A stretch of 61,264 bases of DNA from Ruminococcus sp. UBA7013. Its GTDB lineage: Bacteria > Bacillota > Clostridia > Oscillospirales > Ruminococcaceae. The position numbers were made by a program, and so were the translations under genes. Within the stretch, counting starts at the first letter, position 1; each line of letters starts with the position of its first letter. Location: NCBI GenBank assembly GCA_002449585.1, contig DJXD01000084.1, forward strand, positions 1 through 61,264, given 5' to 3'. This document shows, one piece after another, positions 43,385 through 51,568 of the stretch. The notes under the pieces were generated by a model. The model saw nothing but the letters and a program-made list of their open reading frames with translations, made no database searches and had not been told where the DNA came from.

Positions 43385-44974
43385 GATACATCTGAATGCT
43401 GTCGGAAGAGAATATTTGTTTGCCAATTCTTCAGGATCTGCCCAGATAAATGCATCACTTTGCTGGGCGCATTCAAGAAAAGCTCCCTGCATTTCCCAAG
43501 TAATATGTGTAAAAACATGTTTGCGCTGATTGATTTTTAATAATTCTTTTGGCTGCACATGCCATGCACTGCATTGCTGAATGATTTCCTCAGGGGTGAG
43601 AAAATTTTCAATATTAGGGAGTTCCCACAAAGATGATAATAATCCTTTTGGAGGGCGTTTCCGGACGGCTATTTTATTTTCATATTGCAGGACAAAAACA
43701 GTTTTCTGTTCTGTCCTGCGTTTTTGTTTTTTCACTCTGATCGGAAGCTGATTTTGACTCTGGTTCTGATTTGCCATGCAGAACAGATTCAGCGGACAGA
43801 TTTCACATTTGGGTGTTCCATGGGGAATGCATATCATTGCGCCTAATTCCATCAGGGACTGTGTCAGCGTTCCGGCATAATCTGCATGATAAATTATTTT
43901 CAGCTGTGCAGTGAAATCTTTTTTAGTATTCAAATCAAGAATATTCCGGAAATCCTCTTCCAATCTGGCAAGTACTCTTAATACATTACCATCTACAGCA
44001 GGCTCAGGCAGATCATAACAGATGGAGCAGACAGCTCCGGCAGTATATTCCCCAATGCCGGGCAATGCTGCTATTTCTGCATACGTATGCGGAAATTTTC
44101 CATGATATTGTGTGATCATGATCTGTGCCGCTTTCTGCATATTTCGCACCCGATTATAATAGCCTAATCCTTCCCATAGCTTTAATAATTGTTCTTCAGG
44201 ACATTCTGCCAATGATTTTATATCTGGCAGAGCGTTCAGAAATCTTTCATAATAGCCCTTCACGGCTTCAACTCTCGTCTGCTGGAGCATGATTTCTGAC
44301 ACCCATACATGATAAGGATCTTTATCTTTTCTCCATGGCAGATTTCTATGATGATCTGGATACCATTCCAGTAACGGCTGACAGATCTGCATTGGAATTT
44401 TTCTTTTCTGATCAGAAATTTCTTTCATCCGGCGGATGATTTTTTCATAGATCGGAATCATATGCGATTCTGTGCAGTATTGATCCATTTCATTGACTGG
44501 TATCCACCGGACATTTTTATTTTCATCCGGCTTATCAGCAATGGCCTGATCTACAGGAGCAATGAATCCGTAAGTGATATTATAATGCAGATGTATGTCA
44601 ACATGTTTTCCCTGTTTTTCATGCGCTGGTACTGGCAGAATGTCTATTGATAATATCTTTCCGGTTAGAAACCAGATTTTTGAAACAGAAGTTTCTTCTA
44701 TGACTTCTCGCATGGCCACGCCTGATAAATCATCATCGCCATCGGCATGACCGCCCAGCCAGCCGACAGACTGATAAATTAAATGATAAGCCATCAATGT
44801 TTGATTCAAATCCGGTGACAGAATCAGGCCGGAACATGTAATATGTCCGGCCTCACAGTCCCGGTTCAAGAGTGTGGTATCATATTTCTGAATCAGATCA
44901 ATCAATTTCTGTTTATTTTCTGCTTCCTGTTCCGTGAACGGAACAAAGCTTTCAATCTCTGATAATAAATTCAT
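43373..44974 (-). CDS. NUDIX hydrolase fused to adenine glycosylase MutY
   Basis: A 533-residue fusion. The N-terminal ~185 residues form a NUDIX domain with box RE.VIEE (AMREVIEETSV); the first Glu of the box is Asp and its Gly is Ser. The rest is MutY, which removes adenine paired to 8-oxoguanine: WVSEIMLQQTRVEAV, helix-hairpin-helix LPGIGEYTAGA, catalytic Asp in AVDGNVLRVL, Fe-S loop CEICPLNLFC, and a C-terminal MutT-like domain. It thus joins a possible MutT-like sanitising domain to the repair glycosylase. NUDIX activity toward oxidised nucleotides is inferred. The family is ambiguous, because isomerase-type NUDIX domains look similar. Confidence 0.9.
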   Translation of the reverse strand: MNLLSEIESFVPFTEQEAENKQKLIDLIQKYDTTLLNRDCEAGHITCSGLILSPDLNQTLMAYHLIYQSVGWLGGHADGDDDLSGVAMREVIEETSVSKIWFLTGKILSIDILPVPAHEKQGKHVDIHLHYNITYGFIAPVDQAIADKPDENKNVRWIPVNEMDQYCTESHMIPIYEKIIRRMKEISDQKRKIPMQICQPLLEWYPDHHRNLPWRKDKDPYHVWVSEIMLQQTRVEAVKGYYERFLNALPDIKSLAECPEEQLLKLWEGLGYYNRVRNMQKAAQIMITQYHGKFPHTYAEIAALPGIGEYTAGAVCSICYDLPEPAVDGNVLRVLARLEEDFRNILDLNTKKDFTAQLKIIYHADYAGTLTQSLMELGAMICIPHGTPKCEICPLNLFCMANQNQSQNQLPIRVKKQKRRTEQKTVFVLQYENKIAVRKRPPKGLLSSLWELPNIENFLTPEEIIQQCSAWHVQPKELLKINQRKHVFTHITWEMQGAFLECAQQSDAFIWADPEELANKYSLPTAFRCILSE

Positions 44975-44992
44975 AAAGCACCTCTGTGACCT

Positions 44993-45406
44993 CTATTCAA
45001 AATACATGATCAAAGCATCATAGATTCCTATCGTCATCACCGGAGAACAGAACATCAGAAACCGGAGTATCACATACAGATTTGTTTTCATCTGATATCT
45101 GGAAAAATTCTCCTCTGCCAGAACAGCAAATATCATTCCGATGATGCCCGTTATCAATGGGAAAAAGCCAAGCAGATGCCTGTAAGCTACATTCTCAATA
45201 GATTCTGCCGCAAGGCCTGCATATTCCACAATTGATTCTTCGTGATCATCATCATCTATGCTCTGGATGCTTTTTTCTATCATTGCATTGTGTGCGGAAG
45301 TACCCATCAGGACAAAAATCCCGATCATTATCATGAATCCAAATATAATCACGGAAATCCAGAAATGCTTCATAACGCTGTCATACTCCGGACTTCTTTT
45401 TTCCAT
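44993..45406 (-). CDS. Membrane protein, unknown function
   Basis: A 137-residue protein with three predicted membrane helices (about 14-34, 80-97, 109-130). Between the first two is an extracytoplasmic loop with an acidic IDDDDHEES run. I recognise no family. It lies 18 bases upstream of the NUDIX-mutY gene and 12 bases after gpsA on the same strand, so it is probably cotranscribed with both. No motif suggests transport or enzymatic activity. Confidence 0.6.
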   Translation of the reverse strand: MEKRSPEYDSVMKHFWISVIIFGFMIMIGIFVLMGTSAHNAMIEKSIQSIDDDDHEESIVEYAGLAAESIENVAYRHLLGFFPLITGIIGMIFAVLAEENFSRYQMKTNLYVILRFLMFCSPVMTIGIYDALIMYFE

Positions 45407-45418
45407 ATCTGAATGTCC

Positions 45419-46450
45419 TCACATCTGTCCTAATTTAGCAAGCTGTTCGGCTGTCATATAATGCTCACATTCGTGACGGTTAGGCCTTCCCATCAGCTTT
45501 TTCATAGATTCTCTGACATCACCGTTTTCAAATAACAGATGATGCAATTCTTCATTGATCGGCATAGGGACACCTAATTTTTTTGCTAATCCATAAGCGG
45601 CTTCACAGCAATAATATCCTTCTACTGTTCCTACACGTTTTACAGCTTCCTCCGGGGAAACGCCCTGTCCGATCAGAATGCCCGCCCGGCGATTTCTGCT
45701 ATGCATACTAGTGCATGTTACAATCAAGTCACCTAAACCGCTCAATCCGGCGAATGTGTCCATTTCTGCACCGCATTCCAGCCCCAGACAGGTGATTTCA
45801 TGCACACCACGAGTCATAAGTGCTGCTTTTGTATTATCGCCGAATCCCAGACCATCACTGATTCCAGCAGCCAATGCAATAATATTCTTCATAGATCCGC
45901 CCAGTTCGCAGCCGATTACATCAATATTGACATATAATCTCAATGTTCCGCTAGTGAACAGATCTTGAATATATTCAGCATATTTTACATTTTCACTTGC
46001 AACTGTGACAGTTGTAGGAATTCCCCTTGCCAATTCTTCGGCATGAGATGGGCCTGTCAGGACAACGATCGGATTTTTTGGACACTCTTCCCGGATTACT
46101 TCGCTCATGCGCTTATAACTTTTCAGTTCCAAGCCTTTGGATGTGTTCACAAGAACGGTGTTTTCTGTCAGATACGGTGCGGCTTCCTGCATGACACCCC
46201 TCAGAAAAGAGGTAGGAATCCCGATCAGAACAGCATCTTTTCCGGCTACACTTGTAATATCTGTAGTCAGAAGAATATCAGATGGAATTTTCACTCCGGG
46301 AAGCTTCCCGGCCAGTTCGCCTGTTGTTCTGATTTCATGAATTTCTTCAGGGAATTTTGACCACACTGTCACATCATGCCCCATATTCCGGCACATCACA
46401 GCCAGCGCAAGGCCAAACCCTCCAGAGCCTAAAATAGTAATATCAGCCAT
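45419..46450 (-). CDS. gpsA: Glycerol-3-phosphate dehydrogenase [NAD(P)+]
   Basis: A 343-residue enzyme reducing dihydroxyacetone phosphate to sn-glycerol-3-phosphate for phospholipids. ATG 46450 follows GAGGAG by 9 bases. The cofactor loop ILGSGGFGLALA, NTSKGLE, and the catalytic Lys region GCELGGSMKNIIALAAG are present. It directly follows plsY, so the pair supplies and uses glycerol-3-phosphate. Confidence 0.95.
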   Translation of the reverse strand: MADITILGSGGFGLALAVMCRNMGHDVTVWSKFPEEIHEIRTTGELAGKLPGVKIPSDILLTTDITSVAGKDAVLIGIPTSFLRGVMQEAAPYLTENTVLVNTSKGLELKSYKRMSEVIREECPKNPIVVLTGPSHAEELARGIPTTVTVASENVKYAEYIQDLFTSGTLRLYVNIDVIGCELGGSMKNIIALAAGISDGLGFGDNTKAALMTRGVHEITCLGLECGAEMDTFAGLSGLGDLIVTCTSMHSRNRRAGILIGQGVSPEEAVKRVGTVEGYYCCEAAYGLAKKLGVPMPINEELHHLLFENGDVRESMKKLMGRPNRHECEHYMTAEQLAKLGQM

Positions 46451-46517
46451 TTTATGCATCTCCTCTTGCAATAATTTACTTAGTTAGTATCCCCAAATTC
46501 CTGAACGTTACAGATTT

Positions 46518-47180
46518 TTATTTATTTCTTGTACCTTTCTGACCAATCTTATTTTCTGTACCAGCGATTAATCTTTGTATATTAGATCGATGCATGAAAA
46601 TAATCATGAATGCCATAATGCACAGGATACCCACATGCATCAAAATTTGTCCTGATGTGAATTTTCCTTCAAAATGTTGTACCAGAAATGTCACCACGGG
46701 ACAGCAGGCGGTTGCTATGATGGATGCCAGGCTGACATATTTTGATATTGCCAGCACTAATGTGAAAATACCGATCAGGATCAGAAAAATCCTCCAGTCA
46801 AGAATCGGGAAAATAGAAACACTGACAAGAACGCCTTTTCCGCCTTTGAATCCGTGATACAGGGGAAACATATGTCCAAGCATAGCAGCGACTCCTGCCA
46901 TGCATCCGAGTAAATAGAAATCTGCATCCGCACCGACAAGCAATTTCCCGAAATACTGGCTTAATAATACGGCAATCATGCCTTTTGACAGATCTCCGAT
47001 CAATGTAATCAAAGCGCAGCCTTTTCCGAAACAGCGGAGTGTATTAGTCAATCCAGCGTTTCCGCTTCCGAAATTCCGGATATCCTCATGTTTCAGAATT
47101 TTTACTGTCAGAATCGCAGAATTAATGCTTCCCATCAAATAGCCGATTACGGCCGAAATGACACAGGCTAATAGCATCAT
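46518..47180 (-). CDS. plsY: Glycerol-3-phosphate acyltransferase PlsY
   Basis: A 220-residue polytopic acyltransferase that transfers acyl groups from acyl phosphate to glycerol-3-phosphate. The conserved cytoplasmic motifs GSGNAGLTN (near 38-46) and FKGGKGV are present. It is slightly long at the C-terminus. It lies between der and gpsA in the usual Firmicutes order. Confidence 0.94.
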   Translation of the reverse strand: MMLLACVISAVIGYLMGSINSAILTVKILKHEDIRNFGSGNAGLTNTLRCFGKGCALITLIGDLSKGMIAVLLSQYFGKLLVGADADFYLLGCMAGVAAMLGHMFPLYHGFKGGKGVLVSVSIFPILDWRIFLILIGIFTLVLAISKYVSLASIIATACCPVVTFLVQHFEGKFTSGQILMHVGILCIMAFMIIFMHRSNIQRLIAGTENKIGQKGTRNK

Positions 47181-47195
47181 ATATAAATCCCCCTG

Positions 47196-48524
47196 TTATG
47201 CATCATTCCGGTCACGTTCACGAATAATCATCCGGATTGGTGTCCCATCAAGGCCGAATGTTGTCCGGATCTGATTTTCAATATATCGCTGATAAGAAAA
47301 ATGAAACAGATCCGCTCTATTAACAAATAATACAAAAGTTGGCGGCTTAGAAGATGCCTGTGTCATATAATAAATTTTCAGGCGGCGGCCTTTATCAGAA
47401 GGCGGCTGTACTCTGGCAACAGCATAAGCAAGCACATCATTCAGCATTCCTGTACTGATTCGCATGGAATTTTGTTCATAGACATGCTTGATCATGGAAA
47501 ATAATTTTTCCACACGCTGGCCGGTTTTCGCAGAGATAAAAATAAATGGCACATAGGACATAAAACTGAAATCATTTTCCAATTTTGTTTTATATTCCTG
47601 CATTGTCTTATCTGTTTTTTCAACAGCATCCCATTTATTAATAGCGACAATGCAAGCTTTTCCCTGTTCATGGGCATATCCGGCAACTTTGGAATCTTGT
47701 TCTGTAAATCCGGCAACAGCATCAATCATGATCACGCAAACATCTGCTCTGTCAATTGCCATATATGCCCTTAATACGCTAAAATGTTCTATTTTTTCAG
47801 TAATTTTTGATTTTTTTCTGATGCCGGCAGTATCAATAAAAATATATCTGTCCTCACCTCTATCAATAATCGTATCTGTTGCATCTCTTGTTGTCCCGGC
47901 AATATCGGACACGATTACACGCTCTTCTCCTGCAATACGGTTGATCAGAGAGGATTTCCCGGCATTTGGTTTTCCGATGACAGCAACACGAATATCAGAT
48001 TCTGTATTCTCTTCCGTATCTGCTTCCGGAAAATGTTTTAATACTTGATCTAATAAATCTCCTGTTCCATGTCCATGAACAGAAGAGACGGGATAAGGAT
48101 CGCCGATTCCTAAATTATAAAATTCATAAAGCTCCATCGGCGTTTCTCCGAGCGTATCGCATTTATTCACAGCCAATACAACAGGCTTTCCGGATTTCTG
48201 GAGCATATCTGCAACAGCATAATCATTGGCAGTAATACCGCTTCTCACGTCTGTGACTAAGATAATCACATCTGCATGAGAAATTGCTAATTCTGCCTGC
48301 TGTCTCATGAGTGTCAGAATTTTATCATCTTCTTTGGGTTCGATCCCTCCGGTATCAACCAGCATAAATTTTCGATTATTCCATTCCGCTTGCGCATAGA
48401 TTCTATCACGGGTAACGCCCGGCGTATCTTCTACGATAGAAATTCTTTGTCCTATGATTTTATTAAACAATGTCGATTTTCCTACATTCGGCCTCCCGAC
48501 AACAGCAACAACGGGTAATGACAT
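47196..48524 (-). CDS. der: Ribosome-assembly GTPase Der (EngA)
   Basis: A 442-residue double GTPase required for 50S maturation. ATG 48524 is used (7 bases after AGGAGG); an ATG immediately before it is an alternative. The two G domains have P-loops GRPNVGKST and GKPNAGKSS with their DTPGVTRD and DIAGTTRD switch motifs, and NKCD/NKWD specify guanine. A KH-like domain ends the protein. Gene order DUF512-der-plsY-gpsA is typical. Confidence 0.96.
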   Translation of the reverse strand: MSLPVVAVVGRPNVGKSTLFNKIIGQRISIVEDTPGVTRDRIYAQAEWNNRKFMLVDTGGIEPKEDDKILTLMRQQAELAISHADVIILVTDVRSGITANDYAVADMLQKSGKPVVLAVNKCDTLGETPMELYEFYNLGIGDPYPVSSVHGHGTGDLLDQVLKHFPEADTEENTESDIRVAVIGKPNAGKSSLINRIAGEERVIVSDIAGTTRDATDTIIDRGEDRYIFIDTAGIRKKSKITEKIEHFSVLRAYMAIDRADVCVIMIDAVAGFTEQDSKVAGYAHEQGKACIVAINKWDAVEKTDKTMQEYKTKLENDFSFMSYVPFIFISAKTGQRVEKLFSMIKHVYEQNSMRISTGMLNDVLAYAVARVQPPSDKGRRLKIYYMTQASSKPPTFVLFVNRADLFHFSYQRYIENQIRTTFGLDGTPIRMIIRERDRNDA

Positions 48525-48546
48525 CATAACTCCTCCTTTTGTGATA

Positions 48547-49857
48547 TTAATATTCAATCCCCAGCATAGCATCTAAAAGATCATAGCCATCATTATCCAC
48601 AAGCCTGATTTTTGTATGCAATGCGGTTTCAATCTCTGAAATATGCAGATCATCCAGAAAAACATCATCATTCCGGCGGATCATGCTGCTGGATAATAAT
48701 AATTCTTCTCCCAGATCCCGATTTTTCAGCTGTGCAATTAAATCCTGTCCAGTGATCAGACCTGTCACTGTAATAGATTCCCCGAAAAAATCATTTCTAA
48801 TACAAATTACCTGACAAATCAGGCCGGGAAATGCGGTTTCTGCCTGCCGAGCCAATTCGCATAGAAAATCATACGGGCTTTTCCCTGTAGCAATGGTAAC
48901 TTTTCTCGGAAGTGTGCCCGCTTCTGCGGATTCCAATGCAGATGCAAATTCATCCGCCAATGATCGAAGCATTCCCACTCCATTTTCATACTGCGGATAA
49001 TCTTCATAATACTCTGCATCGGGAATTTTTCGCTCTGCCATCAGAAAAAATTCATCAGACGGAAAGACAGCTCTTGTCTGAAATTTTTCCAAAAAATTTT
49101 TTTGATATTTCTGAATCAGATCAATAGCATCTCCGGCAGTCTGTTTTGTGAATCCTGTCAGCGGATATAAATTTTTCCGATATTTAGACAACCCCACCGG
49201 AACGACAGCCACGCTTGTGAGATTCGGCAGCATTTTCCCCAGATCCTGCAATGTCCTTTCCAATTCCGCACCATCATTCAGCCCTGGACATAATACAATC
49301 TGGCAATTCAGCTGAATGCCTGCCCGTGCCATCTGCCAGAGAAAATCCAGTTTTTCCCCTGCAAATCTATTATGCATCATTTTGCACCTGAGTTCCGGAT
49401 TTGTCGTATGTACCGAAACATTGATATTTAATTTCATGCTGATAATTCTGTCCACATCTTCCTGTGTCATATTTGTCAGCGTGACATAATTTCCCTGCAA
49501 AAAAGAAAGCCGTGCATCATCATCTTTAAAATACAGCGTCTCACGCATACCGGGGGGCATCTGATCAATAAAACAGAACACGCATTTATTTTTACAGCTT
49601 TGTTTCTGATCCATCAGGAAACTTGCAAATTCCAGCCCCAGATCATCATATTCATCCTTCTGAATTTTTATTTCCCTTTGCATTTCCTGCGTCTGAACAA
49701 TCAGGCAGACATCTGTTTCAGCGGCATAATACATATAATCCAGCACATCCCTGATTTTATGCTGATTCATCGAAATCAGGAAATCCCCTGTTTTGATGCC
49801 TGCCCTATCTGCTGGAGATCCGGGGATCACGCCTGTAATTTCAACCAGAATTCTCAT
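48547..49857 (-). CDS. PDZ and radical SAM-like DUF512 protein
   Basis: A 436-residue protein. An N-terminal PDZ-like domain (GVIPGSPADRAGIKTGD) leads to a radical-SAM-like domain with cysteines in CKNKCVFCFIDQMP, then the C-terminal DUF512 region. It always accompanies der in this group of bacteria. The Cys spacing (CxxxCxxC) would bind a [4Fe-4S] cluster and SAM. The substrate is unknown. A role in ribosome or membrane biogenesis is inferred only from neighbours. Confidence 0.9.
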   Translation of the reverse strand: MRILVEITGVIPGSPADRAGIKTGDFLISMNQHKIRDVLDYMYYAAETDVCLIVQTQEMQREIKIQKDEYDDLGLEFASFLMDQKQSCKNKCVFCFIDQMPPGMRETLYFKDDDARLSFLQGNYVTLTNMTQEDVDRIISMKLNINVSVHTTNPELRCKMMHNRFAGEKLDFLWQMARAGIQLNCQIVLCPGLNDGAELERTLQDLGKMLPNLTSVAVVPVGLSKYRKNLYPLTGFTKQTAGDAIDLIQKYQKNFLEKFQTRAVFPSDEFFLMAERKIPDAEYYEDYPQYENGVGMLRSLADEFASALESAEAGTLPRKVTIATGKSPYDFLCELARQAETAFPGLICQVICIRNDFFGESITVTGLITGQDLIAQLKNRDLGEELLLSSSMIRRNDDVFLDDLHISEIETALHTKIRLVDNDGYDLLDAMLGIEY

Positions 49858-49878
49858 TCCTTTCTCAGATAGTAAAAA

Positions 49879-49908
49879 AGCGGAGAGAAGACCCGTCCTC
49901 TCTCCGCT
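49879..49908 (-). terminator. Terminator after rpmF
   Basis: AGCGGAGAGA / TCTCTCCGCT, a 10-bp stem followed by TTTTTT on the minus strand. Confidence 0.88.
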
Positions 49909-49923
49909 CTGATTCTGTGATGA

Positions 49924-50109
49924 TTACAGAACGTCAATTTTAATGACTTCTACGCCCTTATAATAGCCGCAGTTCTTGCAAACCTTATGCGGAGCTTTCA
50001 GCTCGCCGCAATGGTCACATCTGCTCATTGCAGGCGCGTCCAGTTTCCAAACGGCACTGCGTCTCTTATTTTTTCTGGCCTTGGAAGTTTTTCTCTTTGG
50101 TACTGCCAT
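49924..50109 (-). CDS. rpmF: 50S ribosomal protein L32
   Basis: A 61-residue ribosomal protein with the start AVPKRKTSKARKNKRRS and the zinc-binding cysteines CDHC and CKNC. It follows yceD by 20 bases, the usual pairing. Confidence 0.97.
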   Translation of the reverse strand: MAVPKRKTSKARKNKRRSAVWKLDAPAMSRCDHCGELKAPHKVCKNCGYYKGVEVIKIDVL

Positions 50110-50129
50110 GACTGTATCCCCTTTCTTGA

Positions 50130-50597
50130 TTATTCAAACTCTATTTTGCTTCCGCAATTGCAGTTAGTCATGTTTCTGTCACAGCCGCATACAGGACAAA
50201 GCCCTTTGCAGTCCTCTTTGCAAAGCAATTTTGAGGGCAGCTGCAATAATAAATCTGCTACCGCAATTTCTGCAATATCAATTTTCTCTGCTTTAGCGAC
50301 CACATAATTTTCTTCTTGATCTTCATCCTGTAAGAATCTAACAACACAATGCTTTTCATCATAGCAAAATGTTTGCACAGTTTCTTTCAGACAGCGGTCA
50401 CAGGTTACAAGCAGAGAAAAAGCAGTCTGCATTGTCAGCATTACAACACCGGCACGGTTTTCAATTTTTCCTTTCACCTGCACAGGCGTATGAAAGACAT
50501 AACCCCGCACCAATGCAAGCCGCTCTTCCGGTACAGAAAAATCAAATTCTTGTGATGTTCCCGGAATATTCAGTATGTCTTTGATATTCAGTATCAT
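50130..50597 (-). CDS. YceD/DUF177 family protein
   Basis: A 155-residue protein of the DUF177 family, linked to 23S rRNA accumulation in other bacteria. The central CDRC pair and the C-terminal CKEDCKGLCPVCG motif are typical. It precedes rpmF and shares a strong promoter at 50634-50662. Confidence 0.88.
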   Translation of the reverse strand: MILNIKDILNIPGTSQEFDFSVPEERLALVRGYVFHTPVQVKGKIENRAGVVMLTMQTAFSLLVTCDRCLKETVQTFCYDEKHCVVRFLQDEDQEENYVVAKAEKIDIAEIAVADLLLQLPSKLLCKEDCKGLCPVCGCDRNMTNCNCGSKIEFE

Positions 50598-50633
50598 GGA
50601 TCATTCCTCATTTTAAGAGCCGCCACAAATTAT

Positions 50634-50662
50634 ATTATAGCTGATTTTGCTCTGTTTGTCAA
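50634..50662 (-). promoter_or_regulatory. Promoter of yceD-rpmF
   Basis: Minus strand TTGACA (50657-50662), 17-base spacer, TATAAT (50634-50639). Confidence 0.85.
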
Positions 50663-50692
50663 GTCTTTTTTCAGAGAAACTTTTCCCGGAAA

Positions 50693-51097
50693 TCAGAGAT
50701 ATTTTGTAACAGATTCCGGCAGTTCGGAATTATCAGCAGAGACCGTAAACGTTACAATCGTATCTTTTCCGGTAAGAGCATCCAGCTTTGCAAACATTGC
50801 GCCGAGTGCATCATAATCTCTGCCGCCAATTTTCAGAATACCGTCAACAAAGATTTCTTTAATATCATAATTTCCGGCGAGCATTCCGGCGATAAAGCCA
50901 TAGAAATTTTCATAGCCAGCAATATCGAACTGTTCCACGCCTACCCAGCGTACTTTATAGCTGATAGAACGTCTAAGCGTTTCGCCTTTTTCGATGCATA
51001 CCAAACAGCCATTTGTTTCAGCGACTGCGGTGTTAATTTTGTCAATCAGGTTCTTTGTCTTGCCAGTCCCTTTTTTTCCGGTAATAATTTGAATCAT
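50693..51097 (-). CDS. Small P-loop ATPase-like protein
   Basis: A 134-residue protein with a Walker A at the very N-terminus (TGKKGTGKTKNLI, residues 5-17). ATG 51097 is set by AAAGGAG 8 bases upstream. The rest contains VDGILKIGGRDY and ends in TVSADNSELPESV. No Walker B is certain. Similar short clostridial proteins are sometimes labelled as PilT-like without support. It lies downstream of the small basic protein gene and shares a duplicated spacer with it. Function unknown. Confidence 0.7.
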   Translation of the reverse strand: MIQIITGKKGTGKTKNLIDKINTAVAETNGCLVCIEKGETLRRSISYKVRWVGVEQFDIAGYENFYGFIAGMLAGNYDIKEIFVDGILKIGGRDYDALGAMFAKLDALTGKDTIVTFTVSADNSELPESVTKYL

Positions 51098-51103
51098 GAT
51101 AAG

Positions 51104-51492
51104 CTCCTTTCTGTGCCAATGTCCGGCAACAGTCATGATGATTTATAACTGCATTACAGCAGTGATTTACTTATTTTTGTGATTCAGCTCAGGATGTCCG
51201 CCGATGATATGACCGGTTTCTTTCCCGGCATCATATAAGCCATCTCTGACACCTGCGCCAAATGCACGGGTCATTTTATTGATCTGCTTGCCAACATTCT
51301 TAGCGGCTTTGCCTGCACCTTTTCCGACTTTTTTGGCAGCTTTGCCGACAGATTTCACAGGATTTTTCATAATAAACTCCTTTCTGTGCCAATGTCCGGC
51401 AACAGTCATGATGGTTTATAACTGCATTACAGCAGTGATTTACTTATTTTTGTGATTCAGCTCAGGATGTCCGCTGATGATATGACTGGTTT
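51104..51492. repeat. Two direct copies of a spacer and gene end
   Basis: A segment of about 115 bases at 51104-51219 recurs at 51377-51492, offset 273 bases, with only a few differences (for example ATGATTTAT versus ATGGTTTAT). Each copy holds a ribosome site, a spacer and the end of a small basic protein gene. This is the footprint of a recent tandem duplication. Confidence 0.85.
51167..51370 (-). CDS. Small Lys/Ala/Gly-rich basic protein
   Basis: A 67-residue protein starting at ATG 51370 with AAAGGAG upstream. The N-terminal half is a run of KAAKKVGKGAGKAAKNVGK-type repeats, resembling histone H1 tails or amphipathic membrane-active helices. The C-terminal half (residues 43-67) includes DAGKETGHIIGGHPELNH. 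No signal peptide is visible. DNA binding or a membrane-active peptide would fit the composition, but neither is shown. A shortened copy lies immediately upstream at 51440-51565. Confidence 0.7.
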   Translation of the reverse strand: MKNPVKSVGKAAKKVGKGAGKAAKNVGKQINKMTRAFGAGVRDGLYDAGKETGHIIGGHPELNHKNK

Positions 51493-51565
51493 CTTTTCCG
51501 GCATCATATTCAACACGGGTCTTTTTATTGATCTGCTTGCCGACAGATTTCACAGGATTTTTCAC
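51440..51565 (-). pseudogene. Shortened copy of the small basic protein gene
   Basis: 41 codons from GTG 51565 to TAA 51440. It matches both ends of the neighbouring 67-residue protein but lacks its Lys/Ala/Gly repeat and part of the centre. ATG has become GTG and it starts 3 bases after the pgi stop without an evident ribosome site. It is probably a decaying duplicate, though coupling to pgi translation could keep it expressed. Confidence 0.6.
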
Positions 51566-51568
51566 AGA

